Positions 1 through 8,739 of a stretch of 64,000 bases of DNA are shown here, piece after piece. The notes beneath the pieces were generated by a model. The model made no database searches and was not told where the DNA came from. It saw only the letters and a list, made by a program, of their open reading frames with translations. Position 1 is the first letter of the stretch. The number at the start of each line of letters is the position of its first letter. Source of the DNA: Bacteroidaceae bacterium. GTDB taxonomy: Bacteria; Bacteroidota; Bacteroidia; Bacteroidales; Bacteroidaceae. A program made the position numbers and the translations under genes. The stretch spans positions 496,001 to 560,000 of the forward strand of contig JAFTXN010000002.1 of the NCBI GenBank assembly GCA_017461605.1, read 5' to 3'.

Positions 1-1
1 C

Positions 2-1741
2 ATCTCTGAGTGGGGACATGATTTCCGTCCGGAATATCGTAAGATTCGTCCCATTATCAATGAGATTGGCAATGCTCCCGTGATAGCCCTGACAGCTACT
101 GCTACCGATAAAGTGCGCCTTGACATCAAAAAGAGCCTCGGTATTCAGGATGCTTTGGAGTTTAAGAGCTCCTTCAATCGTCAGAACCTCTATTATGAGG
201 TACGCCCGAAGACCAAAGACATCGACAAGGATATTATCAAGTTTATCAAGCAGCACCCTCACCGTAGCGGTATCATTTATTGCTTGAGCCGCAAGAAGGT
301 GGAGGAGTTGGCCGAAGTGCTCAAAGCCAATGAGATAAAAGCGGAAGCATACCATGCAGGTATGGATTCTGCCACTCGTTCAAAAACGCAAGACGACTTT
401 TTGATGGAGGAAATCGATGTGATGGTTGCTACCATTGCTTTTGGAATGGGTATTGACAAGCCTGATGTTCGTTTTGTGATACATTACGATATACCCAAGA
501 GCTTGGAAGGATATTATCAGGAGACAGGAAGAGCAGGGCGTGATAGCGGAGAAGGTATATGTTTGGCGTTCTATTCGTACAAGGATCTTCAGAAATTAGA
601 GAAGTTCATGGAAGGAAAGCCCATTGCCGAGCAAGACATTGGCCGACAATTGCTGAAAGAGACGGCGGCTTATGCCGAATCTTCAGTGTGCCGCAGAAAA
701 TTGTTGCTGCACTATTTCGGAGAATGTTATAAACCGGATAATTGTGGGAATTGCGACAACTGTATAAATCCAAAGAAACAAGTGGAAGCAAAAGACCAAT
801 TATGCAAAGTGCTTGAAGTAATCCTGGCAACCAAGGAAAACTTTAAGGACGACTATATAAAGGATGTGCTGAAGGGTAAAGAGAGTGATGAAATCCTGGC
901 ACACAAACACGATGAGTTGGAATGCTTTGGTTCTGCATCCGAAGAGGAAGAAAAGCTCTGGAACGCTGTTATTCGCCAAGCACTCATCGCAGGCTACATC
1001 GAGAAGGAAGTTGACAACTATGGTGTGTTGCGCGTTACCGATAGTGGCCGCAAATTCTTGAAGAAACCGACATCGTTCATGATTGTTGAGGATAACGATT
1101 TTGAAGATGTGGATATGGATGTTCCGGTACAGAGCGGTGCCTCGTGTGCTGTGGATCCGGCACTCTATCAGATGCTCAACGACCTGCGCAAGCGGATGTC
1201 CAAGGAATTGGATGTTCCGCCTTATGTGATATTCCAGGATGCTTCGCTCGAAGCCATGGCTACCATATATCCGCAGAGTACGGACGAGTTGTTGAACATT
1301 CCGGGAGTAGGAACCGGAAAGGCCAAACGCTATGGCGAAAAGTTCTGTCAGCTTATCAAGAGACATTGTGAGGAAAATGAAATTGAGCGTCCGGAAGATT
1401 TGCGTATCCGAACCGTTCCCAACAAGTCGGTGGACAAATTGAGTATCATCGGCTCCATTGACCGTAAAGTGGCATTGGACGATATTGCCATGGCCAAAGG
1501 CATAGAGTTTGAAGAACTCCTTGACAAAATCGAGTCGATTGTTTACAGTGGAACAAAAATCAACATAGATTATTTCATAGACGAAATTCTAGATGACGAC
1601 CAGATTAACGATATCTACCTTTACTTTAAGGAAAGCGAGACGGACGACTTGGACGATGCAATCGACGAGTTAGGCAACGACTACACAGAAGAGGAAATCA
1701 GACTGGTACGTATCAAGTTTATCTCCGAAATGGCAAACTAA
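2..1741 (+). CDS. recQ: ATP-dependent DNA helicase RecQ, 5'-truncated by window edge
   Basis: RecQ is a 3'-5' DNA helicase for recombinational repair and fork processing. The reading frame is open from base 2, so the start codon, Walker A motif and DEAH box lie upstream of the window. Visible are motif III-like ALTATAT (about nt 85-105), the second RecA-like domain with the motif VI core QETGRAGRD (about nt 515-545), the RecQ zinc-binding region with one Cys followed by CYKPDNCGNCDNC (about nt 690-765), a winged-helix stretch, and an HRDC domain with the helix-hairpin-like NIPGVGTGKA (about nt 1160-1370). An acidic tail of roughly 100 residues follows. The arrangement is that of a full-length RecQ. 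glnS follows 31 bp downstream on the same strand, so co-transcription is possible. Confidence 0.95.
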   Translation: MSEWGHDFRPEYRKIRPIINEIGNAPVIALTATATDKVRLDIKKSLGIQDALEFKSSFNRQNLYYEVRPKTKDIDKDIIKFIKQHPHRSGIIYCLSRKKVEELAEVLKANEIKAEAYHAGMDSATRSKTQDDFLMEEIDVMVATIAFGMGIDKPDVRFVIHYDIPKSLEGYYQETGRAGRDSGEGICLAFYSYKDLQKLEKFMEGKPIAEQDIGRQLLKETAAYAESSVCRRKLLLHYFGECYKPDNCGNCDNCINPKKQVEAKDQLCKVLEVILATKENFKDDYIKDVLKGKESDEILAHKHDELECFGSASEEEEKLWNAVIRQALIAGYIEKEVDNYGVLRVTDSGRKFLKKPTSFMIVEDNDFEDVDMDVPVQSGASCAVDPALYQMLNDLRKRMSKELDVPPYVIFQDASLEAMATIYPQSTDELLNIPGVGTGKAKRYGEKFCQLIKRHCEENEIERPEDLRIRTVPNKSVDKLSIIGSIDRKVALDDIAMAKGIEFEELLDKIESIVYSGTKINIDYFIDEILDDDQINDIYLYFKESETDDLDDAIDELGNDYTEEEIRLVRIKFISEMAN

Positions 1742-1772
1742 AGCCGTTTCCCTTATTCAATATTATATAAGC

Positions 1773-3464
1773 ATGGAAGAAAAATCAACAACGGAGAAGA
1801 AGAGTTTGAACTTTATTGAACAAATCGTAGAAAAGGACTTGCAAGATGGCAAGAACGCCGGACGGCTTCAAACACGCTTCCCGCCTGAACCTAATGGATA
1901 TTTGCACATCGGACACGCCAAAGCTATATGTATGGACTTTGGTGTAGCAGAGAAGTTTGGAGGTGTCTGCAATCTTCGTTTTGACGACACCAACCCTCAG
2001 AAAGAGGACACAGAATATGTGGAAGCAATCAAACACGACATCGAATGGTTGGGCTTCCGTTGGGGCAATATCTATCATGCTTCTGACTATTTCCAGCAAC
2101 TTTGGGACTTTGCGGTGAAACTTATCAAGGAGGGCAAGGCGTATGTGGACGAGCAGACCAGTGAGCAGATTGCCGCTCAGAAGGGTACACCCACCCAGCC
2201 CGGTACCGACAGTCCCTTCCGTAATCGTCCGATTGAGGAGAGTCTGGCCTTGTTTGAGAAGATGAATAGCGGGGAAGCCCCCGAGGGTTCCATGGTGTTA
2301 CGTGCCAAAATTGACATGGCCAATCCCAATATGCACTTCCGCGACCCGGTGATTTATCGAATCATCAACAAAGAGCATCATCGTACCGGAAGCAAGTGGA
2401 AAGCGTATCCGATGTATGACTTTGCCCATGGACAGAGCGACTACTTCGAAGGTGTAACTCACTCCATCTGTACGCTGGAGTTTGTGCCGCATCGTCCGCT
2501 TTATGATTATTTCGTAGACGAGCTGAAGGAGGGCAAGGATTTGGAAGACAATCGCCCCAGACAGTATGAATTCAATCGTTTGAACCTTACCTATACCGTG
2601 ATGAGCAAGCGTAAACTCTTGGCGTTAGTTCAAGAGGGCTTGGTGGACGGATGGGACGATCCCCGCATGCCGACTGTGTGTGGTTTGCGTCGTCGTGGAT
2701 ATTCGCCACAGGCAGTTCGTAAGTTCATCGATATGATTGGATATACCAAGTTTGATGCGCTCAACGATTATGCCATGCTCGAGGCTGCTGCTCGGGAAGA
2801 CTTGAATGCTCGTTCGCTGCGTGTATCTGCAGTGGTCAATCCGGTTAAGTTGGTTGTAACGAATTATCCTGAAGGACAGTCAGAAGAAATGTTGGCTGTC
2901 AACAATCCGGAATGCGAGGCTGATGGCACGCATACCATTACGTTCAGTCGCAATTTGTGGATTGAGCGCGAAGACTTCATGGAGGATGCTCCCAAGAAGT
3001 TCTTCCGTATGGTACCGGGTAAGGAAGTTCGTCTCAAGAATGCTTATATCGTAAAGTGTACCGGATGCAAGAAATCAGAAGATGGAACCATCGAAGAAAT
3101 CTATTGCGAATACGATCCCAGTAGCAAGAGCGGAATGGAAGGCGCCAATCGTAAGGTGAAAGGAACCTTGCATTGGGTAAGTGCCGATCACTGTTTGCAG
3201 GCTGAAGTCCGCTTGTACGATCGTCTCTTTACGGTAGAGAATCCGTCGGTTGACGAGCGCGACTTCCGTGAATTGCTGAATCCCGATTCGTTGAAGGTTC
3301 TCAAGAATTGCTACATTGAGAAATATGCAGCCGAACAGAATGATAACATTTATCTGCAGTTCCAGCGTATCGGTTACTTCACTTACGACAAAACTTCCAC
3401 TCCCGAGCATTTGGTGTTCAATCGCACAGTAGGATTGAAGGATAGCTGGGTGAAAAAGTCGTAA
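1773..3464 (+). CDS. glnS: Glutaminyl-tRNA synthetase
   Basis: Class I aminoacyl-tRNA synthetase that charges tRNA-Gln with glutamine in the cytoplasm. The protein has 563 residues, near the usual bacterial GlnRS length. The HIGH signature is at residues 45-48 inside PPEPNGYLHIGHAKA, and the KMSKS-type loop reads MSKRK at residues 277-281. DDTNP (71-75) and the C-terminal anticodon-binding beta-barrels are also recognisable. The order of a GlnRS rather than a GluRS is supported by PPEPNGYLHIGHAKA and the C-terminal barrel architecture. It starts at ATG 1773, 31 bp after recQ. A TPR-protein gene follows after 119 bp. Confidence 0.97.
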   Translation: MEEKSTTEKKSLNFIEQIVEKDLQDGKNAGRLQTRFPPEPNGYLHIGHAKAICMDFGVAEKFGGVCNLRFDDTNPQKEDTEYVEAIKHDIEWLGFRWGNIYHASDYFQQLWDFAVKLIKEGKAYVDEQTSEQIAAQKGTPTQPGTDSPFRNRPIEESLALFEKMNSGEAPEGSMVLRAKIDMANPNMHFRDPVIYRIINKEHHRTGSKWKAYPMYDFAHGQSDYFEGVTHSICTLEFVPHRPLYDYFVDELKEGKDLEDNRPRQYEFNRLNLTYTVMSKRKLLALVQEGLVDGWDDPRMPTVCGLRRRGYSPQAVRKFIDMIGYTKFDALNDYAMLEAAAREDLNARSLRVSAVVNPVKLVVTNYPEGQSEEMLAVNNPECEADGTHTITFSRNLWIEREDFMEDAPKKFFRMVPGKEVRLKNAYIVKCTGCKKSEDGTIEEIYCEYDPSSKSGMEGANRKVKGTLHWVSADHCLQAEVRLYDRLFTVENPSVDERDFRELLNPDSLKVLKNCYIEKYAAEQNDNIYLQFQRIGYFTYDKTSTPEHLVFNRTVGLKDSWVKKS

Positions 3465-3583
3465 TCCCGTTTTTGGACTATTTCGTACACACAGCGGAAG
3501 CCAGATGTGTGGTGCGTAAATACAGCTGGCGCAGAGGGAACTCCGCTTCCACCTGTCCGAACGAAACGGAAAGCACTTAAATA

Positions 3584-4990
3584 ATGGAACAAAACAATAA
3601 CAGATTGGCACGTCTTGTGAGGAGCTACGAAGAAAAGCTCGAGCAAGGCGTGCCTTTTTATATGGAAGCAGCCGACTTGGCTGACATTGTGGAGTATTAC
3701 ACAGGGCAGGGACGCGACTACGATGCTGAAACCTGCCTTCGCATGGCACAAGCGCTACATCCGGATGATATAGATTTGAATTTGCAGCGTGCCTACATCC
3801 TGAAGAACGCCGGAAAATGGAAAGAAGCTATGGCGGTGGTTGAGAGCATTGATGACCCATCCCATCGAAGCCGTTGCATGTTTATGGCAGAACATCATTT
3901 GGCTACCCTGAGTTTTGATGAAGCTGTGCAAAGCATTGATAAACTTCTGCAAGCCACGCCCGAAGGCTTTGAACTATATGACACAATGGAAGAAGCAGCG
4001 GAGATATTCTTCGACTATGGCTTCTTCGATCAGGCATTATGTTATCTGAATCACATACCTCACCATTACGAGCAGTACGCTCGATGCCAAGGCTTGAAAG
4101 CCGATTGCTTGTTTCATAAGAAGCAACCGCAGGAAGCCGCTGCCATTCTTAACGAAATCATAGATGCTTCGCCATATGACGACCAGCTTTGGACAATCAT
4201 GGCTGATGGACAATACAAAAACGCACTCTATGATGCAGCTGTCGAGAGTTGTGAATACGCATTGGCCATCAATCCTGAGAACAGTCAGGCAGAGCGTATA
4301 CGCATCCTATCAATGTTTCAGGTGCGACCGATTGCAGAGTGCTTGCCGATTTATAGGAAATACATCAGCAAGTATTCCAATGATTATGTTGTGGCCATGA
4401 CTTGCGCAGAGTGTGCTTTTGATGCAGGAGAAACAGAATTGACTCTGATAGAAGGAAAGCGAGCTTATGCATCGGTGCCATTGGATAGTGCGGATCGTTC
4501 TCGCATCATTCGAGTTGTGTTGTTGTCTCTGATAAAGGACACGCGCGTTGACGAAGTATTGTCCGTCTTTCAGGGTACCTCCATCATTGGTGTACAGTTT
4601 AATGAAACACATTGTGATGTGGCTGAACACTTAGTAAAAGCGGGCTACCCGGAAGTAGCTGTTAGTGTGTTGCACATGATGACTTCGTCCATCGAGGTGA
4701 CAGAAGCCCAAGTTTGTCGTATTGCAAATATCGCCTTTGCTTTGACCTTTGTTCCTGCAGCCCGTCTTTTGTGGGAGGAAATTTATCAGCATCACGCATC
4801 TCCTTCAGTGATAGCGCAAACAGCAGTGGTGTTCCGGCGCTTGCATCACCCATTATTCTGTGAGGTGTTGGCCAAGGCTATAGACCTTGCTCCCCAGTAT
4901 GTTCAAGCCTATTTTTGGGATATCTATCCCGGATTAAGTCCTGCAGAGATGCTCCTCGAAGCACAGAAGGAGCAGCAGGGATGGGGGTGA
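3584..4990 (+). CDS. Tetratricopeptide-repeat protein
   Basis: A 468-residue protein without an obvious signal peptide or membrane segment, built of helical repeats. TPR-like spacing of small and large residues is visible at several places, for example around ALHPDDIDLNLQRAYIL, AAILNEIIDASPYDDQLW and YALAINPENSQAERI. Such proteins are protein-protein scaffolds; no catalytic domain is visible and the partner is unknown. It lies 119 bp downstream of glnS and 41 bp upstream of a lipoprotein gene, on the same strand as both. The start ATG 3584 directly follows an A-rich stretch; the next in-frame ATG would remove part of the first helix. Confidence 0.8.
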   Translation: MEQNNNRLARLVRSYEEKLEQGVPFYMEAADLADIVEYYTGQGRDYDAETCLRMAQALHPDDIDLNLQRAYILKNAGKWKEAMAVVESIDDPSHRSRCMFMAEHHLATLSFDEAVQSIDKLLQATPEGFELYDTMEEAAEIFFDYGFFDQALCYLNHIPHHYEQYARCQGLKADCLFHKKQPQEAAAILNEIIDASPYDDQLWTIMADGQYKNALYDAAVESCEYALAINPENSQAERIRILSMFQVRPIAECLPIYRKYISKYSNDYVVAMTCAECAFDAGETELTLIEGKRAYASVPLDSADRSRIIRVVLLSLIKDTRVDEVLSVFQGTSIIGVQFNETHCDVAEHLVKAGYPEVAVSVLHMMTSSIEVTEAQVCRIANIAFALTFVPAARLLWEEIYQHHASPSVIAQTAVVFRRLHHPLFCEVLAKAIDLAPQYVQAYFWDIYPGLSPAEMLLEAQKEQQGWG

Positions 4991-5031
4991 AGGATTTAGC
5001 TTTTACATCAAGATACATAAAGTCGGTAGAT

Positions 5032-5628
5032 ATGCGTTTTACTTTCCTTTGCACCATGCTTCTCATATTTACGTGGTTCATGTCGGGCTGCGAAAAGATA
5101 GAATTGCCTGAGCCGCAAGAAGGTGGAAATTCCGGTGAGGTAGTTCCGGAAATGCCGGATGAAGATGCCGACTTCCTGACCGTGTCTGAGGCTATGTCCG
5201 CTGCCGACGATGATTATATTGTGGTTCAAGGATATATTGTCGGCTATGTTAGCGGAACCACGATTTCGGAGAAGAGTGTCGTTCTCGCAGTTCCCACGGA
5301 CAAGCCTAACACCAATATGCTCATAGCCGACAGTCCCGATGAGACCAACTTGGCGCAAATGATGCCCATCGGCTTGCCTGAATCAAAGGCCGGGGTTTAT
5401 GTTCGTTCGGAGCTGAACCTTTATGATAATCCCACTCTTTTGCATAAATGTATCCGCATACAGGGGTTCGCCAAAACCTATTTCCGTCGCATAGGTATTA
5501 AGGCACCAAGTGCGTATTGGCTTGTCAGTGAGGGTGAGGAAGAAGAGGAAGAAACTCCCATGCCCACAGACAGCTGTGCAACTCCCGGCATCAGTCATGA
5601 TGCAGAGTTGATAGAGGGTGGGAGATAG
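5032..5628 (+). CDS. Lipoprotein with DUF6359-like domain
   Basis: A 198-residue predicted lipoprotein. I chose ATG 5032 because it begins a type II signal peptide directly: MRF, a hydrophobic core and lipobox FMSGC, giving Cys about residue 20. An in-frame ATG at 4981 exists but would put 17 polar residues before the signal. The mature part starts with an acidic linker rich in Pro/Glu, then a domain containing DFLTVSEAM, VVQGYIVGYVSG and ESKAGVYVRSELNLYDNP, which resembles the small OB-fold-like DUF6359 domain found in Bacteroidota surface lipoproteins. The domain name is from memory. Function is unknown; the location is probably the outer membrane. Confidence 0.75.
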   Translation: MRFTFLCTMLLIFTWFMSGCEKIELPEPQEGGNSGEVVPEMPDEDADFLTVSEAMSAADDDYIVVQGYIVGYVSGTTISEKSVVLAVPTDKPNTNMLIADSPDETNLAQMMPIGLPESKAGVYVRSELNLYDNPTLLHKCIRIQGFAKTYFRRIGIKAPSAYWLVSEGEEEEEETPMPTDSCATPGISHDAELIEGGR

Positions 5629-5728
5629 CTTCTGTCTTCTCTACGCATGCTATGACACTTCACGTATAGTAAGTGTGCAAAGGTAAGTGTGGTATATTTC
5701 TGTTTTATGGAAACGTGGTGGATTTCTG

Positions 5729-5764
5729 TAAATATCCTTTTCTCACCACCTAATCTTACCCCTC
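5729..5764. repeat. 36-bp direct repeat, left copy
   Basis: Matches 10986-11021 in 35 of 36 positions (single difference at 5735). It covers the last codons and stop of the lipoprotein gene (minus strand) plus 14 bases beyond. After a few mismatches identity resumes for nine bases (TTCTCTATC, 5773-5781). The two copies flank the entire CXXX/Tat operon, 5257 bp apart in the same orientation. Confidence 0.85.
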
Positions 5765-6459
5765 TTTTTCTGTTCTCTATCTAAAGCATTACAGAAATGG
5801 GTTAATCTTTCAGCTGCGTTTATAATTCTAGGTAATCGATCTTTAACCTTCTGATTATAAACCTCATCTTGCTCAATATAATCAAAATTTGACAAAACGC
5901 AGACTGGTTCAAGTGAGGAACAAATAGAATACCATCCATCTTCGTTATTAGCTGATATATAAAGAGAAATGTCATAGGCATTTATTAACTGCGTAATGAT
6001 ATTTTTAGCTATATTGGTATTATTATTTAACAGATTTCGAACATTAATATAATTAAGTTCTTTTTGGTGCATATGTTTGTCATAATAAATAACATTATAC
6101 ATTCCTTCTTCTTCAAAGCATAATGCCACGCCATGTACAGAGACAATACTTTTTATATATTGCATTGATGTATCCAATTCTACTCTTACCAAGATGTCTC
6201 TTATTCTTTCATACCCACCAGCGTTGTAGTTGAATTTTGCAAAATTTACGATATGGTTTCCAGCACTGTCTGTAGAATATGATAATATGTGTCCATCATC
6301 TGTATGCATTATAACACTATCATTCATATTTGTTCTGATTACAGTCAGAGTTTTATATTCAGGCTTTTGATAATTTGTATCCTTGTTGTTTTTCGACTTA
6401 TTGCTGTTGCATGAACAAATAATAAGTGAGCATATAAAAACTATAAATGGACTTTTCAT
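5743..6459 (-). CDS. Hypothetical lipoprotein, last gene of the CXXX/Tat operon
   Basis: A 238-residue protein I do not recognise. The N-terminus MKSPFIVFICSLIICSCNS is a lipoprotein signal with Cys about residue 17, followed by a Lys/Asn-rich linker. The body has beta-like segments (YKTLTVIRTNMNDSVIM, HTDDGHILSYSTDSAG) and a helical C-terminal third. It begins 11 bp after tatC, so it belongs to the same minus-strand transcript as the CXXX peptide genes. Its last 12 codons (DREQKKRGKIRW) and the sequence after the stop match the end of an unrelated gene at 11000. It may be an accessory lipoprotein of the modified peptide or a passenger; nothing visible decides this. Confidence 0.7.
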   Translation of the reverse strand: MKSPFIVFICSLIICSCNSNKSKNNKDTNYQKPEYKTLTVIRTNMNDSVIMHTDDGHILSYSTDSAGNHIVNFAKFNYNAGGYERIRDILVRVELDTSMQYIKSIVSVHGVALCFEEEGMYNVIYYDKHMHQKELNYINVRNLLNNNTNIAKNIITQLINAYDISLYISANNEDGWYSICSSLEPVCVLSNFDYIEQDEVYNQKVKDRLPRIINAAERLTHFCNALDREQKKRGKIRW

Positions 6460-6470
6460 TATACAATTGT

Positions 6471-7259
6471 TTAACCTTCAACCATTTTTACCACTTTAAT
6501 ACTAACTTCAAATAAGAAGTATAATGGAATTGTTACAAGAATAAGTGTCATTATATCAGGCGGAGTTATGATAGCAGCAACTAGCATGATTACTAAAAAA
6601 GTGTGTCTCCTATAATGGCACAAAACGACATGGGTAATTAGTCCCATTTTTGCCAATGCGAAAGCGATTACAGGTAACTGAAAAACCAAGCCCATTACAA
6701 AGATAAGAGTCGTAAAAGTTTCTACATAGCTATCTAGTGTTATTGTACTATGTACTCTTTCTGCGACACTATATGTTCCTAAGAACCTAAATGAAATAGG
6801 GAAAAGTATATAGTAGCTCATTAGAACTCCAATGACAAAAAGAAAATAAATTATTCCAGTAACTTGTACAGAATACTTTTTCTCATTTTTATATAGAGCA
6901 GGAGAAATAAATCGGAATAACTCAAACAGAATGTAAGGTGAAGCACAGAGCAATCCTAGATATATTGATGTTGTTATGTGAGTCATAAACTGTGATGACA
7001 AGTCTGTAGCAATTAAATCAACAAGGAACTGTTCAAAATGGAAATCTGAAAATCCAATTGATTGCATCGTTGCTTCAATCCATTTATATGTGCAAAAATC
7101 ACATTCGCTTGGAGCAAGCAGAATTTTCCAAGTAGTTTCCTTGAAACAGAAGATGGCTGAAGCAAAAATACCTACCACTCCAAGAATCCGGAATAACATC
7201 TGGCGAAGCACCTCAAGATGCTCGCCAAATGTCAATTTCCCATCATTCAATTTGCCCAT
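6471..7259 (-). CDS. tatC: Twin-arginine translocase subunit TatC
   Basis: TatC is the polytopic receptor that binds twin-arginine signal peptides and, with TatA, moves folded proteins across the inner membrane. The protein has 262 residues, usual for the family. The cytoplasmic N-terminus contains the conserved LTFGEHLEVLRQ, and six hydrophobic segments can be followed. SPYILFELFRFISPALYKNEKK holds the conserved first-loop/TM3 region (F-x-x-P-A-L-x-x-x-E). FVMGLVFQLPVIAFALAKMG and AAIITPPDIMTLILVTIPLYFLFE match the last membrane segments. It overlaps tatA by 17 bp. Since it lies in an operon with a Tat-signal precursor and its modifying enzymes, its main cargo is probably that peptide. Confidence 0.95.
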   Translation of the reverse strand: MGKLNDGKLTFGEHLEVLRQMLFRILGVVGIFASAIFCFKETTWKILLAPSECDFCTYKWIEATMQSIGFSDFHFEQFLVDLIATDLSSQFMTHITTSIYLGLLCASPYILFELFRFISPALYKNEKKYSVQVTGIIYFLFVIGVLMSYYILFPISFRFLGTYSVAERVHSTITLDSYVETFTTLIFVMGLVFQLPVIAFALAKMGLITHVVLCHYRRHTFLVIMLVAAIITPPDIMTLILVTIPLYFLFEVSIKVVKMVEG

Positions 7260-7482
7260 CTGTTACTTTACTCTTTTCCGTATCTTGTTTAAATTCCTTG
7301 TCAGTTTGACCATCTGAGTCGATTTCAGACTTTACTTCTTTAACTCCCTTTTTGAACTCTCTGACGCCTTGTCCTAGTCCTCGCATCATTTCTGGTAACT
7401 TTTTTCCTCCAAATAGCAAGAATGCAATACTTCCAATGAGAAGAAGTTCTGTTGTTCCGATAAATAAAAACTGTAAGTGCAT
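7243..7482 (-). CDS. tatA: Twin-arginine translocase subunit TatA
   Basis: A 79-residue TatA/B-type protein: a short N-terminus, one transmembrane helix (LLLIGSIAFLLFG), the hallmark FGGKKLPEMMRGLGQ hinge and amphipathic helix, and a charged Lys/Glu/Asp-rich tail. TatA oligomers form the pore or membrane-weakening patch used by the Tat pathway. No separate tatB is visible nearby, so this is a minimal TatA-TatC pair. The start is 4 bp after the end of the upstream 91-aa accessory gene, and the 3' end overlaps tatC by 17 bp, which implies translational coupling. Confidence 0.93.
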   Translation of the reverse strand: MHLQFLFIGTTELLLIGSIAFLLFGGKKLPEMMRGLGQGVREFKKGVKEVKSEIDSDGQTDKEFKQDTEKSKVTDGQIE

Positions 7483-7486
7483 AACT

Positions 7487-7762
7487 TTATTGAGTTACTA
7501 AAAAAATTTCACATGTTTCAAACTTGATTTGCCATCTTCCGTTATCAGCGGTCTCCCAATTGTACTTCTCACCTTTGGAATTCCACCAATCTAAGAATGT
7601 CATATTGGTTTCACCTAAGTCATTAACAACTTTTTCATATAGCTCAACATTATCGATGGTTATTATTTTTGCCAGTTCTGCTAAACCAGCTTGTCGTTTG
7701 AATAATTTCTGAATTTCATCACGCTCTTTAGGCGTAACTGAACCTACTTTTTTTCTTGTCAT
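7487..7762 (-). CDS. CXXX-repeat peptide modification system small protein
   Basis: A 91-residue soluble protein with no signal peptide. It starts with a basic segment (MTRKKVGSVTPKERDEIQ), continues with a helical segment (LFKRQAGLAELAKII) and ends with an aromatic stretch (FLDWWNSKGEKYNWETADNGRWQIKF). I recognise it as the small accessory family that accompanies CXXX-repeat radical SAM systems in the Haft and Basu type of description. Its biochemical role is unknown; leader binding in the manner of a RiPP recognition element is only a guess. It sits between the maturase (7-bp gap) and tatA (4-bp gap) on the same strand. Confidence 0.7.
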   Translation of the reverse strand: MTRKKVGSVTPKERDEIQKLFKRQAGLAELAKIITIDNVELYEKVVNDLGETNMTFLDWWNSKGEKYNWETADNGRWQIKFETCEIFLVTQ

Positions 7763-7769
7763 TCTTTAG

Positions 7770-8735
7770 TTACATTTTATGCCAATCTACCCTCACTTCA
7801 TATGGATCTAGATATCCTATTTCTGGAATATCTTGTTCTGGGTAAAAAGTCTTTTCTTTTCTTATTGCTTCTAATACTCTCCGACTCTCGTTGCGCTCAA
7901 TGTGTGCCAATACACATTGCTCACGGCTAGGGGTTGTTATATCATAAGTCATCCTGCGATTTATCCATACACAACGCTTACATTGATACGCATCACAATT
8001 TCGACACAGAGGAGCATATGGTAATTTATATAAATTCGCAGCTTTTATCTTTAAGCCTGTTTGCAAATTGCCTATGCAGAAAGCCGCCTTATCCTCCTCG
8101 CATGAGTAATAAAATGCAGGACATACATAAAAACTACCATCCGGAGCGAGTGTTATATTATTGTATCCTGCATTGCAGTTGTTCATTCGAGTTAAGGAAA
8201 TTCTATCTGTAATAACGTTTGTCTGTGGTGATTGTCCCCAACTATATAGTCGTTCAATTTCCTCTCCTAATGTGCTAATCACACTTTTATATTCCAGTAA
8301 ATCAGCTTCTGAGAATGATTCAATATCTGTTATTACAATATTCAAACGCGAGAACTTGCTTATGGATTGCTTTACCAATTCTTTCTGAGTAAATAAGTCC
8401 TCTTTCGTAATTCGTAAAACACACGTAGCCTTGCTATAAGGAGTAATCCCTACAAGCTCTTTCCAATTATTGAAAATAATGATGTCTGCACAATCTATCA
8501 AAGGCGATGTTGATGGCATTATCTTAGAGTGATCAATTGTTTCAATTAGCTTCTTATATTCTGTAGGTAGATCAAAATCTGGATAAACAAATTGAATCAT
8601 AAGATTCTCTTTCATAGCGAATTTGATACCCTCTGCTAAATCGGAAAGTCCTATCAATTGATTTGCGCTCTGCGAATTATAATGACAATATGAAGTACTA
8701 CTGTCATCTAATAATATAATGAGATATTGTAACAT
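7770..8735 (-). CDS. CXXX-repeat peptide maturase (SPASM-type, no CX3CX2C)
   Basis: A 321-residue protein starting at ATG 8735, 4 bp after the stop of the radical SAM gene. An upstream in-frame ATG at 9038 would overlap that gene by 299 bp and is rejected. The N-terminus MLQYLIILLDDSSTSYCHYN matches the start I associate with the CXXX-repeat peptide maturase family. A canonical radical SAM CX3CX2C motif is absent, but the C-terminal half has a SPASM-like cysteine set: CNAGYNNITLAPDGSFYVCP, then CRNCDAYQCKRC and a later Cys in REQCVLAHI. It may bind auxiliary Fe-S clusters and act with the true radical SAM enzyme encoded upstream. The division of labour between the two proteins is inferred. 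Confidence 0.8.
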   Translation of the reverse strand: MLQYLIILLDDSSTSYCHYNSQSANQLIGLSDLAEGIKFAMKENLMIQFVYPDFDLPTEYKKLIETIDHSKIMPSTSPLIDCADIIIFNNWKELVGITPYSKATCVLRITKEDLFTQKELVKQSISKFSRLNIVITDIESFSEADLLEYKSVISTLGEEIERLYSWGQSPQTNVITDRISLTRMNNCNAGYNNITLAPDGSFYVCPAFYYSCEEDKAAFCIGNLQTGLKIKAANLYKLPYAPLCRNCDAYQCKRCVWINRRMTYDITTPSREQCVLAHIERNESRRVLEAIRKEKTFYPEQDIPEIGYLDPYEVRVDWHKM

Positions 8736-8739
8736 AACA

